DNA of 64,000 nucleotides from Vibrio sp. LaRot3 (GTDB taxonomy: Bacteria; Pseudomonadota; Gammaproteobacteria; Enterobacterales; Vibrionaceae). The notes under the pieces were generated by a model. It was not told the origin of the DNA and searched no databases. It saw nothing but the letters and a program-made list of their open reading frames with translations. Location of the stretch: NCBI RefSeq assembly GCF_027587025.1, contig NZ_JAPPTI010000001.1, forward strand, positions 806,001 to 870,000, read 5' to 3'. Position 1 is the first letter of the stretch. The number at the start of each line of letters is the position of its first letter. The position numbers and the translations under genes are program-made. Below, piece by piece: positions 55,499 through 64,000 of this stretch.

Positions 55499-56119
55499 AT
55501 GAGTAATAATTCTAACAATCGCCACGAGCTTGTAGAACGTAATGTCGGTTTGTTGGCAATCTTGATTGTGTTTGCAATCAGCTTGGGCGCTTTGGTGGAG
55601 ATTACCCCGCTGATTTTCCAGAAGCAGACAACCGAACCGGTGGATAATTTACGCCCATACACTGCACTTGAAATGGAAGGCCGCGATGTGTACATCCGTG
55701 AAGGTTGTAACGTTTGTCATAGCCAGATGATTCGTCCATTCCGAGCTGAAACTGAGCGCTACGGCCACTACTCTGTTGCCGGTGAAAGTGTTTGGGAACA
55801 TCCATTCTTATGGGGCTCTAAACGTACAGGGCCTGACTTAGCGCGTGTCGGCGGTCGTTATTCTGATGAATGGCACCGTGTTCACTTACTTAACCCTAGA
55901 ATCTGGGTTCCCGAGTCAAACATGCCCGCCTTCCCTTGGTTGGCTGAAAATGAACTTGATGGTCAATTGACGCAGAAGAAACTCCAACTGTTCCGAGATC
56001 AGTTTGGCGTTCCTTACACAGATGAACAAATCGCTAATGCTGAGAAAGACGTAGAAGGTAAGACAGAGATGGATGCCATCATTGCTTATCTGCAGTCTCT
56101 TGGCCATGCGATGAAGTAA
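55499..56119 (+). CDS. ccoO: cbb3-type cytochrome c oxidase subunit II, CcoO
   Basis: A 206-residue membrane-anchored mono-heme cytochrome c. The anchor helix is [18 protein letters not shown], and the single heme c motif is CNVCH near residue 71, with the axial methionine probably in NMPAFPW. It lies 12 bp past ccoN and has AAGGAG upstream of the start. Confidence 0.95.
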   Translation: MSNNSNNRHELVERNVGLLAILIVFAISLGALVEITPLIFQKQTTEPVDNLRPYTALEMEGRDVYIREGCNVCHSQMIRPFRAETERYGHYSVAGESVWEHPFLWGSKRTGPDLARVGGRYSDEWHRVHLLNPRIWVPESNMPAFPWLAENELDGQLTQKKLQLFRDQFGVPYTDEQIANAEKDVEGKTEMDAIIAYLQSLGHAMK

Positions 56120-56129
56120 GGAGCTGATT

Positions 56130-56303
56130 ATGGATATAGGTACTATTCACAGTATTTGGACCATAGTGCTTTTCGTTAGTTTTATTGGCGTTGTTTGGTG
56201 GGCTTACGGTAAGAGCCGTAAAGCTCGCTTCGATGAAGCCGCAAACCTAGTGTTTGCTGACGAAGAGAAAAAGCCAACCGATGAACAAGGAGAGACTAAG
56301 TAA
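56130..56303 (+). CDS. ccoQ: cbb3-type oxidase small subunit CcoQ
   Basis: A 57-residue protein (MDIGTIHSIWTIVLFVSFIG, then VVWWAYGKSRKARFDEAA) with one membrane helix followed by a charged cytoplasmic tail, ending EEKKPTDEQGETK. This is the usual CcoQ (FixQ) size and pattern; it stabilises the oxidase and CcoP. AAGGAG lies upstream of the ATG, and its TAA overlaps the ccoP start (TAATG). Confidence 0.92.
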   Translation: MDIGTIHSIWTIVLFVSFIGVVWWAYGKSRKARFDEAANLVFADEEKKPTDEQGETK

Positions 56304-57283
56304 TGGATACATTCTGGAGTCTTTGGATAATCATTATCACGGTCGGCACACTGCTAGGCTGTGCAGCACTGCTCTATTGGTGTTTAAAAGATACCATGGG
56401 CGTTGAAGAAGGTGCTGATATGGGGCACGAGTACGATGGTATTCGTGAGCTTAATAACCCACTACCGAAATGGTGGACATACCTTTTTGTCGGCACGTTT
56501 ATTTTTGCGGCAATCTATCTGACGTTATACCCGGGGCTTGGCAGTTTCCAAGGGGTTCTTGGCTGGCAGAGTTCGGATCAAACGGTGAAAAACATCGCCG
56601 CTTCAAAAGAGTCAGTACAGAAGTCGCAGCAAAACAAACAGTTGGACCAATACGCAAAAGAGCTGGATGATGCTGAAGCCTACTTTGGTGAAGCCTTTAG
56701 ACGTCTCGCTTATGTGGACGGTGGCGACGTTCTTAAATCAATCCCTGAAATCGATAAAGATCCTGAAGCGGTTAAAGTAGGACAACGCTTATTTTTGCAA
56801 AACTGTTCTCAGTGCCATGGCTCAGATGCACGTGGTCAAACAGGTTTCCCTAACCTAACGGACAATGCATGGTTGTATGGTGGTGAGCCACAAGCGATTG
56901 TAACGACTGTTATGCAAGGCCGAATTGGTCAAATGCCAGGTTGGAAAGATGCGCTAGGCGAACAAGGTGTAAAAGAAGTTGTTAGCTACACATTAAGCCT
57001 TTCTGGTCGTTCTGTGAATGCGAAAGATGCCGAGGCTGGTAAAGCTCGCTTTGTAGTATGTGCCGCATGTCATGGTACTGATGGTAAAGGTAACCCTGCG
57101 GTAGGTGCACCTGACCTCACGGATAAAGTTTGGTTGTTTGGTGGTAGCCGTGCAGCGGTGACTGAAACTGTGATGAATGGCCGTTCAGGTGTCATGCCTC
57201 CATGGCAACATATCCTCGGTGAGGACAAGGTTCAGTTGGTATCGGCTTATGTATGGAGCCTGACTAACTCTGAACAAGAGTAA
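56303..57283 (+). CDS. ccoP: cbb3-type cytochrome c oxidase diheme subunit CcoP
   Basis: A 326-residue subunit with two N-terminal helices and two heme c motifs: CSQCH near 168 and CAACH near 253. It takes electrons from soluble cytochromes and hands them to CcoO. It is the last gene of ccoNOQP, with a terminator 9 bases past the stop. Confidence 0.95.
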   Translation: MDTFWSLWIIIITVGTLLGCAALLYWCLKDTMGVEEGADMGHEYDGIRELNNPLPKWWTYLFVGTFIFAAIYLTLYPGLGSFQGVLGWQSSDQTVKNIAASKESVQKSQQNKQLDQYAKELDDAEAYFGEAFRRLAYVDGGDVLKSIPEIDKDPEAVKVGQRLFLQNCSQCHGSDARGQTGFPNLTDNAWLYGGEPQAIVTTVMQGRIGQMPGWKDALGEQGVKEVVSYTLSLSGRSVNAKDAEAGKARFVVCAACHGTDGKGNPAVGAPDLTDKVWLFGGSRAAVTETVMNGRSGVMPPWQHILGEDKVQLVSAYVWSLTNSEQE

Positions 57284-57292
57284 AACCCTATT

Positions 57293-57320
57293 ACAGCCCC
57301 TTACTTAGGGGCTGTCTTTT
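57293..57320 (+). terminator. Terminator of ccoNOQP
   Basis: Perfect 8-bp stem ACAGCCCC / GGGGCTGT with a 7-base loop, then CTTTT. Confidence 0.88.
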
Positions 57321-57364
57321 CACTATATTAGATCTATTTTATTGATTAATTTGAGAACTTTTTT

Positions 57365-57850
57365 ATGGTAAAGCCTTGGTATAAGCAGTTTTGGCCGTGG
57401 TTTCTGATTGCATTACCTTTTACGGTCGTGGTTTGGACCATTATTACGGTGGTGATTTTTGCTCAGAACGAGGTGTCTCTCGTGACCGAGGATTACTATA
57501 AAAAAGGTAAAGGCATCAATATTGACCTTTCAAAGATCAAAATAGCAAAAGAGTTAAATCTGCAAGCAAGTGTCATGACCAAAGGCCGAGAGGTTGTTAT
57601 TGCCTTTGATAAAGGGGATTTAGATCATTTCCCTGCTCTCTCCGCTGAGTTTGCGCACCGTACGTTAGAAGATCGAGATTTTGTGCGTATGTTGTCTTCT
57701 GACGCTAGCGGTAATTATCGGTTTGTGGTTGATGAAAGCATCAAAATTAAAGGCCCTTGGTTTGTTAAATTAAGCCCTCATGATGGGCAATGGATTGTTC
57801 AAGGGCGTGTTACGTTTCCTTCATCTTTACCTACTCCACTTTTGAATTAG
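57365..57850 (+). CDS. fixH: FixH/CcoH oxidase assembly protein
   Basis: A 161-residue protein with one N-terminal helix (FWPWFLIALPFTVVVWTIIT) and a periplasmic domain (ALSAEFAHRTLEDRDFV, GQWIVQGRVTFPSS). This is the FixH/CcoH family needed to assemble cbb3 oxidase. It is 7 bp upstream of ccoI and probably cotranscribed with it. The motif DYYKKGKGINIDLSK after the helix is a family mark. Confidence 0.9.
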   Translation: MVKPWYKQFWPWFLIALPFTVVVWTIITVVIFAQNEVSLVTEDYYKKGKGINIDLSKIKIAKELNLQASVMTKGREVVIAFDKGDLDHFPALSAEFAHRTLEDRDFVRMLSSDASGNYRFVVDESIKIKGPWFVKLSPHDGQWIVQGRVTFPSSLPTPLLN

Positions 57851-57857
57851 GTCGTTT

Positions 57858-60230
57858 ATGTGCAAATCGTGTTATCACTGTGGTGAAGATGTACCAGTCG
57901 ACACGGATTACAAAGTAGAAATCCTCGGAGAAACTCGGGACATGTGTTGTCCGGGTTGTGAGTCGGTGGCTCAGACCATCGTCGATAGCGGCCTAGTGTC
58001 CTACTATCAATATCGTACTGCTCCCGCAGAAAAAGCCGACCTTGTTCCTGAGCAACTCAAAGCGCTGATTCATTACGACAATGAAGAAGTCCAATTAGAG
58101 TTTGTGCGAAACAACGACAATATCGCAGAGGTGACATTGTCACTAGACGGTATCTCTTGCGCCGCTTGTGCATGGTTGATTGAAAAGCAGCTCTCTCACA
58201 CTAATGGCGTCGCTCAAATTCGTGTTAACACAACAACTAACCGCGCGATTCTTGCGTGGGACAAACAGAAAACTCGATTGAGTGAACTGCTCTCTGTTAT
58301 CCATAAGCTTGGCTATAAAGCCGCGCCTTTTGAGGCAGACCAGCAAGAAGCCGCGTACCATCGCTCAATGAAACAATACCTGTACCGATTGGGGATTGCT
58401 GGCCTTGCTACTATGCAAGTGATGATGTTGGCTGTGGCGCTTTATTTGGAAGTCTTTGGTGACTTAGATACTGAGTTTAAAAACTACTTTCGTTGGGTCA
58501 GCCTGATCTTCGCGACTCCTGTCATGCTCTACTCGGCATTGCCATTTTACATGAATGCTTGGCGCAGCATTCGTAGTCGAACCTTAGGCATGGATGTGCC
58601 CGTCTCTATTGCCATGATATTTGCGTATGTCGCCAGCTTAATCGCCACGGTGACAGAAAAAGGTGAAGTGTTTTTCGAATCCATTTCCATGTTCGCGTTC
58701 TTCTTGTTAGTTGGACGTTTCCTTGAAATGCGTGCCCGTCGTAAAGCCGCCGCTGCGAGTGGCAACTTGTTAAAGCTCATCCCTGCAATGGCAACCAAAC
58801 TTGATGGCGAGCAAATCCCCGTAAAATCATTGCGTATTGGCGATCAAGTTAAAGTGCTTCCGGGAGAGCATATTCCTGCTGATGGCTTGGTATTGTCTGG
58901 CCGTATCCATGTGGATGAATCCATGCTGACAGGTGAGTCTTTACCTGTGGTTAAAATTTCAGGAGATGCCGTTTTCGCGGGCACGCTTAATGGTGATGAA
59001 GCGTTTGAACTAGAGGTGAATTCGTCGAAAGCGGAATCAGTGATTTCTAATATTGTTCGCTTACAAGACGAAGCGCAGTTATCTAAGCCAAAGATTGCTG
59101 AAATCGCTGATGTTGTTGCTCGCTATTTCGTAGGGGCTATCTTAGTTATCGCGATTGGCACTTGGTTATATTGGTCACAGCAAAAGCCAGAAGATTCGTT
59201 TTGGATTATGTTAGCGGTGCTTGTTGCCACCTGCCCTTGTGCGCTTTCTTTGGCCACGCCCACAGCGCTAACGTGCGCGACTTCGCGCATGGGTAACTTA
59301 GGTATCTTACTTCGTAAAAGCCATGTGTTTGAAACACTGTGTAAGGTAAATCATCTTATCGTCGACAAGACGGGCACACTGACTCATGGCGATATTGAGA
59401 TCAGCTCGGTCAAAGTATTCAATGTACATGATAAAGACCATTTACTATCGTTAGCTGCGGCATTGGAGTCTCATGCTAATCACCCGATTGCACGCGCCTT
59501 TAAGCCATATTCAAACTCATCTATCGAGCTCACTGAGGTTGAAAACGTGATTGGTAGTGGCTTACAAGGTTACTACCATGAACAGTTGGTTAAGATAGGC
59601 AGTGCTGAGTTTGTACTAGGTGATAAACAGTTAGGCCAAGCGAACTCAGTCTATCTATCGATTGATGGTCAGCACAGCGCGACATTTGAGTACCGCGATC
59701 CTATCCGCAGTGAATCAAAAACTCTCATAGAGCAGTTTAAAGCCGCAGGTATAAAAGTCACTTTGCTGACTGGAGACAGCATGCTAAATGCTCAAGCCGT
59801 CGCGAGTAAGATGGGTATTTCGGATATCGTTGCGGACGCAAAACCTGATGATAAGTTGGCTTATCTTAAATCCGGTGCAGATGATGACATTACGATGATG
59901 ATCGGCGATGGCATTAACGATGCTCCAACTTTGGCTGGTGCTCACCTCTCTGTTGCTATGGGAGGCGGTACAGATGTAGCGAAAGCCTCAGCGGATATGG
60001 TATTACTTGGAGACAAGTTGGATAGGTTACTTAAAGCCCGAGCGTTAACACTCCGAACTCGTCGCATTATTGCCGAGAATCTTGCATGGTCATTGGGTTA
60101 TAATTTATTAATATTACCGCTTGCCGTTGCTGGCTTAGTTGCACCTTATTTTGCCGTGGTTGGCATGTCTGCTAGCTCTATTATTGTGGTGTCGAACTCA
60201 TTACGTCTACTTAAGGAACAGGGGAAATAA
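57858..60230 (+). CDS. ccoI: Copper-translocating P-type ATPase CcoI (FixI)
   Basis: A 790-residue P1B-type ATPase that supplies copper for the cbb3 CuB site. The N-terminus has a cysteine-rich zinc-finger-like segment (CKSCYHCGE, MCCPGCES) and then a metal-binding domain with GISCAAC (Cys 101 and 104). The transmembrane metal site is CPC in ATCPCALSLATP (about 459), and the phosphorylation motif is DKTGTLTHG (about 502). GDGINDAPTL and the HP motif SHANHPIA are also present. A perfect matS lies in the coding region at 58131-58143. It overlaps nothing, and ccoS begins at the next base. Confidence 0.95.
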   Translation: MCKSCYHCGEDVPVDTDYKVEILGETRDMCCPGCESVAQTIVDSGLVSYYQYRTAPAEKADLVPEQLKALIHYDNEEVQLEFVRNNDNIAEVTLSLDGISCAACAWLIEKQLSHTNGVAQIRVNTTTNRAILAWDKQKTRLSELLSVIHKLGYKAAPFEADQQEAAYHRSMKQYLYRLGIAGLATMQVMMLAVALYLEVFGDLDTEFKNYFRWVSLIFATPVMLYSALPFYMNAWRSIRSRTLGMDVPVSIAMIFAYVASLIATVTEKGEVFFESISMFAFFLLVGRFLEMRARRKAAAASGNLLKLIPAMATKLDGEQIPVKSLRIGDQVKVLPGEHIPADGLVLSGRIHVDESMLTGESLPVVKISGDAVFAGTLNGDEAFELEVNSSKAESVISNIVRLQDEAQLSKPKIAEIADVVARYFVGAILVIAIGTWLYWSQQKPEDSFWIMLAVLVATCPCALSLATPTALTCATSRMGNLGILLRKSHVFETLCKVNHLIVDKTGTLTHGDIEISSVKVFNVHDKDHLLSLAAALESHANHPIARAFKPYSNSSIELTEVENVIGSGLQGYYHEQLVKIGSAEFVLGDKQLGQANSVYLSIDGQHSATFEYRDPIRSESKTLIEQFKAAGIKVTLLTGDSMLNAQAVASKMGISDIVADAKPDDKLAYLKSGADDDITMMIGDGINDAPTLAGAHLSVAMGGGTDVAKASADMVLLGDKLDRLLKARALTLRTRRIIAENLAWSLGYNLLILPLAVAGLVAPYFAVVGMSASSIIVVSNSLRLLKEQGK
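58131..58143. other. matS site (perfect)
   Basis: GTGACATTGTCAC, a complete match to GTGACRNYGTCAC, inside ccoI. Confidence 0.86.
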
Positions 60231-60407
60231 ATGGAAAGCTTGTATATTCTTATCCCTATTGCGATTGTTTTGGTGTGTCTCGCAGTTGCAGTGTTCTTAT
60301 GGGCGGTGAAAAATGAGCAGTTTGAAGACCTAGAGCGTCAAGGTCATAACATTCTGTTTGATGAAGACGAACAAAAGCCAACCAACGATAAGAATCCTAA
60401 GTTATGA
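60231..60407 (+). CDS. ccoS: cbb3 oxidase maturation protein CcoS
   Basis: A 58-residue protein starting MESLYILIPIAIVLVCLAVA, with one membrane helix, a cytoplasmic WAVKNEQFEDLERQG segment and an acidic tail FDEDEQKPTNDK. This is the CcoS (FixS) signature. The gene begins directly after the ccoI stop, and its TGA overlaps the next start (ATGA). Confidence 0.92.
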   Translation: MESLYILIPIAIVLVCLAVAVFLWAVKNEQFEDLERQGHNILFDEDEQKPTNDKNPKL

Positions 60408-61075
60408 CGGCCGATTGGTTGGCCGCGTTTTTTATTGGGTTTGTCGGTGCGGGTCATTGCATGGGTATGTGCGGAGGGATCGCCTCTTTATTATCCATGG
60501 GTCAGGCTCACCCAGCGAAAAGCCTGCCTATTTATTACAATATTGGGCGTCTTTTCAGTTATGCGCTGTTTGGCGCATTAGTCGGCGGTGCCGTTTCTTC
60601 TCTTACTGATATTGCCAATATTACCTACGCGTTCGCTTGGCTCAGAATTGCTGCTGCCATCTTTATGGTGTTGCTCGCCTGCTACATCGCTAAGTGGTGG
60701 CAAGGATTACTGGTGATTGAAAAACTTGGCCAATCACTATGGAAGAAAATCTCTCCTGCGGGAAATGCCCTTTTACCGCTAAAAAAATCTCATCATGCGA
60801 TCTACTTTGGCTTTATTTGGGGATGGCTTCCCTGTGGCTTGGTATACTCGACGCTCACTTGGGCAGTAGTCTCTGGTGGTAGTGTAAATGGTGCACTTAT
60901 TATGTTGGCATTTGGGCTTGGAACTTTGCCCGCTATGCTCGCAGTTGGCTACGGAGCCTCGTATCTACATAACCTGCAACAATCAATCGTATTTAGAAAC
61001 ATTGCTGCACTTGCGATCTTAACGTATGGCGTATATACAGCGTATGGTTCTCTCATTATCTTGATGTCACGTTGA
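60404..61075 (+). CDS. TauE/SafE family membrane protein
   Basis: A 223-residue, six- to seven-helix membrane protein with the motif GAGHCMGMCGG near the start and GFIWGWLPCGLVYSTL in the middle. These match the SafE/UreH-like transporter branch that regularly follows ccoS in gammaproteobacteria, where a role in copper or oxidase assembly is supposed. Sulfite export is only a name of the family. It overlaps ccoS by 4 bp, and the next gene is fnr. Confidence 0.83.
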   Translation: MTADWLAAFFIGFVGAGHCMGMCGGIASLLSMGQAHPAKSLPIYYNIGRLFSYALFGALVGGAVSSLTDIANITYAFAWLRIAAAIFMVLLACYIAKWWQGLLVIEKLGQSLWKKISPAGNALLPLKKSHHAIYFGFIWGWLPCGLVYSTLTWAVVSGGSVNGALIMLAFGLGTLPAMLAVGYGASYLHNLQQSIVFRNIAALAILTYGVYTAYGSLIILMSR

Positions 61076-61136
61076 TAGATTGCTGTTTTTAAGCACCTTT
61101 TTTCACTACCTTTTATGCGTTAAGAGTGATAAAATA

Positions 61137-61150
61137 TTGATGTATATCAA
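61137..61150 (+). promoter_or_regulatory. FNR box in the fnr promoter (perfect)
   Basis: TTGAT-GTAT-ATCAA matches the FNR consensus TTGAT-N4-ATCAA in all 10 bases, 16 bp before the fnr start. This position would block transcription, consistent with the known negative autoregulation of fnr in E. coli. Confidence 0.85.
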
Positions 61151-61166
61151 ATAGTGAAAGGTTGTT

Positions 61167-61916
61167 ATGATTTCTGAAAAGCCTGCGACAAAACGCATTC
61201 AATCGGGCGGATGTGCAATACACTGCCAAGATTGCAGCATTAGTCAGCTTTGTATTCCGTTTACGTTAAATGAATCTGAACTGGACCAGTTAGATCAAAT
61301 CATTGAACGTAAAAAACCGATTCAAAAAGGCCAAGAGCTATTTAAAGCTGGCGATGAGTTGAAGTCTCTTTACGCAATTCGTTCAGGTACGATTAAAAGT
61401 TACACCATCACTGAACAAGGTGATGAACAGATCACTGCATTCCACTTAGCGGGTGATTTAGTGGGCTTTGATGCTATCACTGACGATAGCCACCCTAGTT
61501 TCGCTCAAGCCCTTGAAACATCAATGGTTTGTGAGATTCCTTATGAGATTTTAGACGATCTATCAGGTAAAATGCCTAAGCTTCGTCAACAGATCATGCG
61601 TCTGATGAGTAACGAAATTAAAGGCGACCAAGAGATGATCTTACTGCTTTCTAAGAAGAATGCGGAAGAGCGTCTAGCGGCGTTTTTATACAACCTATCT
61701 ACTCGTTTTTCGCAACGTGGTTTCAGCCCGCGCGAGTTTCGTTTAACAATGACTCGTGGCGATATCGGTAACTATTTAGGCCTAACCGTTGAAACCATTA
61801 GCCGTCTACTAGGCCGCTTCCAAAAGTCAGAAATTTTAAGCGTTAAAGGCAAGTACATCACTATTCTTGACCATGATGCACTGATGCAATTGGCGGGTGT
61901 TTCTACAGAATCGTAA
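61167..61916 (+). CDS. fnr: Oxygen-responsive regulator FNR
   Basis: A 249-residue CRP/FNR regulator. The [4Fe-4S] ligands are in the N-terminal part [19 protein letters not shown] (C20, C23, C29) with a fourth in SMVCEIPYE near 122, matching E. coli FNR; C16 is also present. The C-terminal helix-turn-helix reads [16 protein letters not shown], which recognises TTGAT-N4-ATCAA. It controls anaerobic and microaerobic genes, and probably the cco genes. It lies after the cbb3 assembly genes and before uspE. Confidence 0.96.
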   Translation: MISEKPATKRIQSGGCAIHCQDCSISQLCIPFTLNESELDQLDQIIERKKPIQKGQELFKAGDELKSLYAIRSGTIKSYTITEQGDEQITAFHLAGDLVGFDAITDDSHPSFAQALETSMVCEIPYEILDDLSGKMPKLRQQIMRLMSNEIKGDQEMILLLSKKNAEERLAAFLYNLSTRFSQRGFSPREFRLTMTRGDIGNYLGLTVETISRLLGRFQKSEILSVKGKYITILDHDALMQLAGVSTES

Positions 61917-61925
61917 TAACATCAA

Positions 61926-61953
61926 TGATGTAGCTCTAAACTGAGCTACATCA
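61926..61953 (+). terminator. Hairpin after fnr
   Basis: Perfect 11-bp stem TGATGTAGCTC / GAGCTACATCA with a TAAACT loop, 10 bases past the fnr stop; the tract after it (TACTTCTTC) is T-rich but not a run. Probable terminator. Confidence 0.7.
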
Positions 61954-62059
61954 TACTTCTTCAATCTTCCCCATAGTTTTTCTAAAAACCTTCATCGAAA
62001 TACGCTACAGTAAACTTAGTGACTTAAGTATAAGTCTCCTCTTCTCTAAGGAGTTTACT

Positions 62060-63007
62060 ATGAGTATCTATAACAAAATTCTAGTTGTTGCCAACATCAA
62101 CAATGATGAACAACCCGCTCTAGCTCGAGCCATGCAACTTGCTGCCAAAAGCCGCTCGCGTAGTCACGTCACTTTCTTCTTATCTATTTACGATTTCTCT
62201 TACGACATGACCTCTATGCTATCGGTCGATGAACGTAACGCGATGCGTAAGGGCGTGATTCATCAGCGTGAACAGTGGATGCGAAAAGTCGCTGAGCCTT
62301 ATGTGAATGACAGTGTTGATTTCGATGTCATTGTGGTGTGGCATAATCGCCCTTATGAAGCGATCATTTCTGAGGTGTATTCAGGTGGTCATGATATCGT
62401 GATCAAAGGAACGCGTAAGCATGATGTGTTGGAATCGGTCATCTTCACTCCGACAGATTGGCATCTACTACGCAAATGTCCGTCCCCAGTGCTCTTGGTG
62501 AAAAACTCAGATTGGCCTGAAAATGCGAGCATTTTGGCCTCTGTTCATGTGGGATCAGAAAATGACACTCATCTTGGTCTGAATGACAGTATGGTTGAAC
62601 AGCTAAAGAGCTTAACTGAGCGTTTAGGTGCGTCCCCTTACTTGATCAATGCGTATCCGGTAACACCGGCGAACATTACGGTTGAATTGCCTGAATTTGA
62701 CCCAGCCACCTACACCGATGCAGTCCGTGGTCATCATCTCACTGCAATGAAAGCGTTGCGCCAAAAGCATGGTTATGATGAAGAGCAAACTATTGTAGAA
62801 CAAGGTTTGCCGGAAGATATCATTCCTGAAGCGGCTGAGAAGCTAAACGCAGCGATGGTGATTGTCGGCACAACCGGTCGAACTGGTTTGTCTGCGGTAT
62901 TTATCGGTAATACTGCCGAACATGTGATTGATAAAATTAACTGCGACATATTGGCGCTAAAACCGGAAGGTTACATAAGCCCGCTTGATCCAACTACCGC
63001 AATATAA
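62060..63007 (+). CDS. uspE: Universal stress protein UspE
   Basis: A 315-residue protein with two tandem Usp domains (1-155 and 165-310). The second has the ATP-loop-like motif VGTTGRTGLSAVFIGNTAEH, and the first has KGTRKHDVLESVIFTPTDWHLL. This double-domain form is UspE (YdaA), which in E. coli lies between fnr and ttcA, as here. It has an AAGGAG ribosome site and a terminator after the stop. Confidence 0.94.
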   Translation: MSIYNKILVVANINNDEQPALARAMQLAAKSRSRSHVTFFLSIYDFSYDMTSMLSVDERNAMRKGVIHQREQWMRKVAEPYVNDSVDFDVIVVWHNRPYEAIISEVYSGGHDIVIKGTRKHDVLESVIFTPTDWHLLRKCPSPVLLVKNSDWPENASILASVHVGSENDTHLGLNDSMVEQLKSLTERLGASPYLINAYPVTPANITVELPEFDPATYTDAVRGHHLTAMKALRQKHGYDEEQTIVEQGLPEDIIPEAAEKLNAAMVIVGTTGRTGLSAVFIGNTAEHVIDKINCDILALKPEGYISPLDPTTAI

Positions 63008-63018
63008 CCTACCCATCC

Positions 63019-63050
63019 AATCCCCTTAGCCTCGCTGAGGGGATTTTTTC
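63019..63050 (+). terminator. Terminator of uspE
   Basis: Stem AATCCCCT-T-AGC / GCT-G-AGGGGATT followed by a T run. Confidence 0.88.
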
Positions 63051-63171
63051 TTCTACTCGTTCAATAGAACTAGCATCTGCTGTATTTATCCGTATCATAC
63101 GCCCTTCGTAGTTATTCCAGCTAATTGGAATCTGCACATTAACAATGATGACAAGAAAAGACTGCAAGCAA

Positions 63172-64000
63172 ATGACCGAGCAAACTCAAGAGCGTACCAA
63201 AGCTCAACAATATAACTTCAACAAACTTCAAAAGCGTATTCGCCGCAACACAGGCCAAGCGATTCAAGACTTCAACATGATTGAAGATGGCGACCGCATC
63301 ATGGTGTGTCTATCTGGTGGTAAAGACAGCTTTACTATGTTGGACATTTTAATGAGTTTGCAAAAGAGCGCGCCGATTTCGTTCTCTTTGGTTGCAGTGA
63401 ACCTAGACCAAAAACAACCGGGTTTCCCTAGTCACATTCTTCCCGAGTATCTTGAGTCACTGGGCGTTGAATATAAGATCGTTGAAGAAGATACCTACTC
63501 TATCGTTCAGGATAAGATCCCTGAAGGTAAGACGACATGTTCACTATGTTCTCGTCTACGTCGTGGTATTTTGTACCGCACGGCAAAAGAGCTAGGAGCA
63601 ACGAAGATTGCGCTTGGTCACCACCGTGACGATATTCTTGAAACGTTATTCTTGAATATGTTCCATGGCGGTAAGATGAAAGGTATGCCACCTAAGCTAG
63701 TATCAGACAATGGCGAGCACGTGGTTATTCGTCCATTAGCGTACTGCCGCGAAAAAGACATTATCAAGTACTCTGATATGCGCGAGTACCCTATCATTCC
63801 ATGTAACTTGTGTGGCTCTCAGCCAAACTTACAGCGCCAGAACATCAAGCAAATGCTAAATGATTGGGATAAACGCTTCCCGGGCCGTATTGAAACCATG
63901 TTCCGTGCAATGCAAAACGTCGTTCCTAGCCATCTTGCAGACCACGAGCTATTTGATTTTAAATCAATCAACCGTGATTCAGGCGTAATCAATGGCGGTG
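63172..64000 (+). CDS. ttcA: tRNA 2-thiocytidine synthase TtcA, N-terminal part
   Basis: The first 276 codons of a gene running off the right edge. TtcA uses ATP and a [4Fe-4S] cluster to thiolate C32 of tRNA. The PP-loop [13 protein letters not shown], the cysteine pair [25 protein letters not shown] and [17 protein letters not shown] match the family along the read. The start at 63172 gives [15 protein letters not shown], similar to the E. coli N-terminus; in-frame ATGs at 63145 and 63148 are alternatives, and no start has a good ribosome site. It follows uspE, the E. coli order. Confidence 0.94.
   Translation, partial: MTEQTQERTKAQQYNFNKLQKRIRRNTGQAIQDFNMIEDGDRIMVCLSGGKDSFTMLDILMSLQKSAPISFSLVAVNLDQKQPGFPSHILPEYLESLGVEYKIVEEDTYSIVQDKIPEGKTTCSLCSRLRRGILYRTAKELGATKIALGHHRDDILETLFLNMFHGGKMKGMPPKLVSDNGEHVVIRPLAYCREKDIIKYSDMREYPIIPCNLCGSQPNLQRQNIKQMLNDWDKRFPGRIETMFRAMQNVVPSHLADHELFDFKSINRDSGVINGG

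Noticed and set aside
60358..60609. Plus-strand frame of 83 residues between ccoS and the TauE/SafE gene
   Set aside because: Out-of-frame overlap of two better-supported coupled genes (ATGA junction).
1..64000. rRNA, tRNA, CRISPR arrays, insertion sequences, riboswitches
   Set aside because: None recognised on either strand; hairpins seen in gaps are explained as terminators or simple dyads.

Overview
The window is a stretch of chromosome 1 of a Vibrio species (Gammaproteobacteria, Vibrionaceae). The protein set supports this: a thermolabile-haemolysin-type lecithinase, DUF2835, DUF3634 and DUF3466 family proteins, a 1613-residue NAD-glutamate dehydrogenase and FabA, LonH, MatP, Rmf and Uup close to the Vibrio/enterobacterial forms. 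Four perfect copies of the 13-bp MatP target matS (GTGACRNYGTCAC) plus matP itself place the segment in the Ter (terminus) macrodomain. I saw no rRNA, tRNA, insertion sequence, phage gene or CRISPR array.

Layout. 1-3.4 kb: end of rlmI, then acyP, tusE, a YccA/BI-1 membrane protein and a secreted lecithinase. 3.6-8 kb: an aapJQMP-type polar amino-acid ABC importer operon on the minus strand. 8.3-13.9 kb: a siroheme-synthase-like protein with a decayed methyltransferase tail, yajQ, an AroH-type DAHP synthase, a hotdog thioesterase-like protein, an unknown membrane protein and a CvfB-type S1 protein. 14-24.7 kb: rsmF, letB, letA, an ABC exporter, msrC, proQ, prc; this is the E. coli rsmF-letB-letA-msrC-proQ-prc block with an exporter inserted. 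24.8-45.5 kb: a secreted unknown, pepN, DUF2835, gdhB, pyrD, zapC, rlmL, a glutaredoxin-like protein, uup, DUF3466, rmf, fabA, lonH, matP, DUF3634, which follows the E. coli pyrD-zapC-rlmL-uup-rmf-fabA-lonH-matP order. 45.6-47.2 kb: a small TolA-domain-like secreted protein and an HDOD protein.

47.4-53.2 kb is the accessory part: a tightly coupled five-gene minus-strand operon (cysteine-synthase-fold PLP enzyme, ATP-grasp ligase, DUF364 protein, MFS exporter, secreted unknown). It is bounded by two imperfect copies of a 21-24 bp sequence and preceded by a Fur/Zur-like operator overlapping the promoter. I read it as a candidate small-molecule (possibly metallophore or dipeptide) biosynthesis and export island of undescribed product.

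53.4-64 kb is the microaerobic respiration block: a small membrane protein, ccoNOQP (cbb3 oxidase), fixH, ccoI, ccoS, a TauE/SafE-family protein (oxidase assembly and copper supply), then fnr with a perfect FNR box in its own promoter, uspE and the start of ttcA. Two small genes here, ccoQ (56130-56303) and ccoS (60231-60407), are easy to miss.
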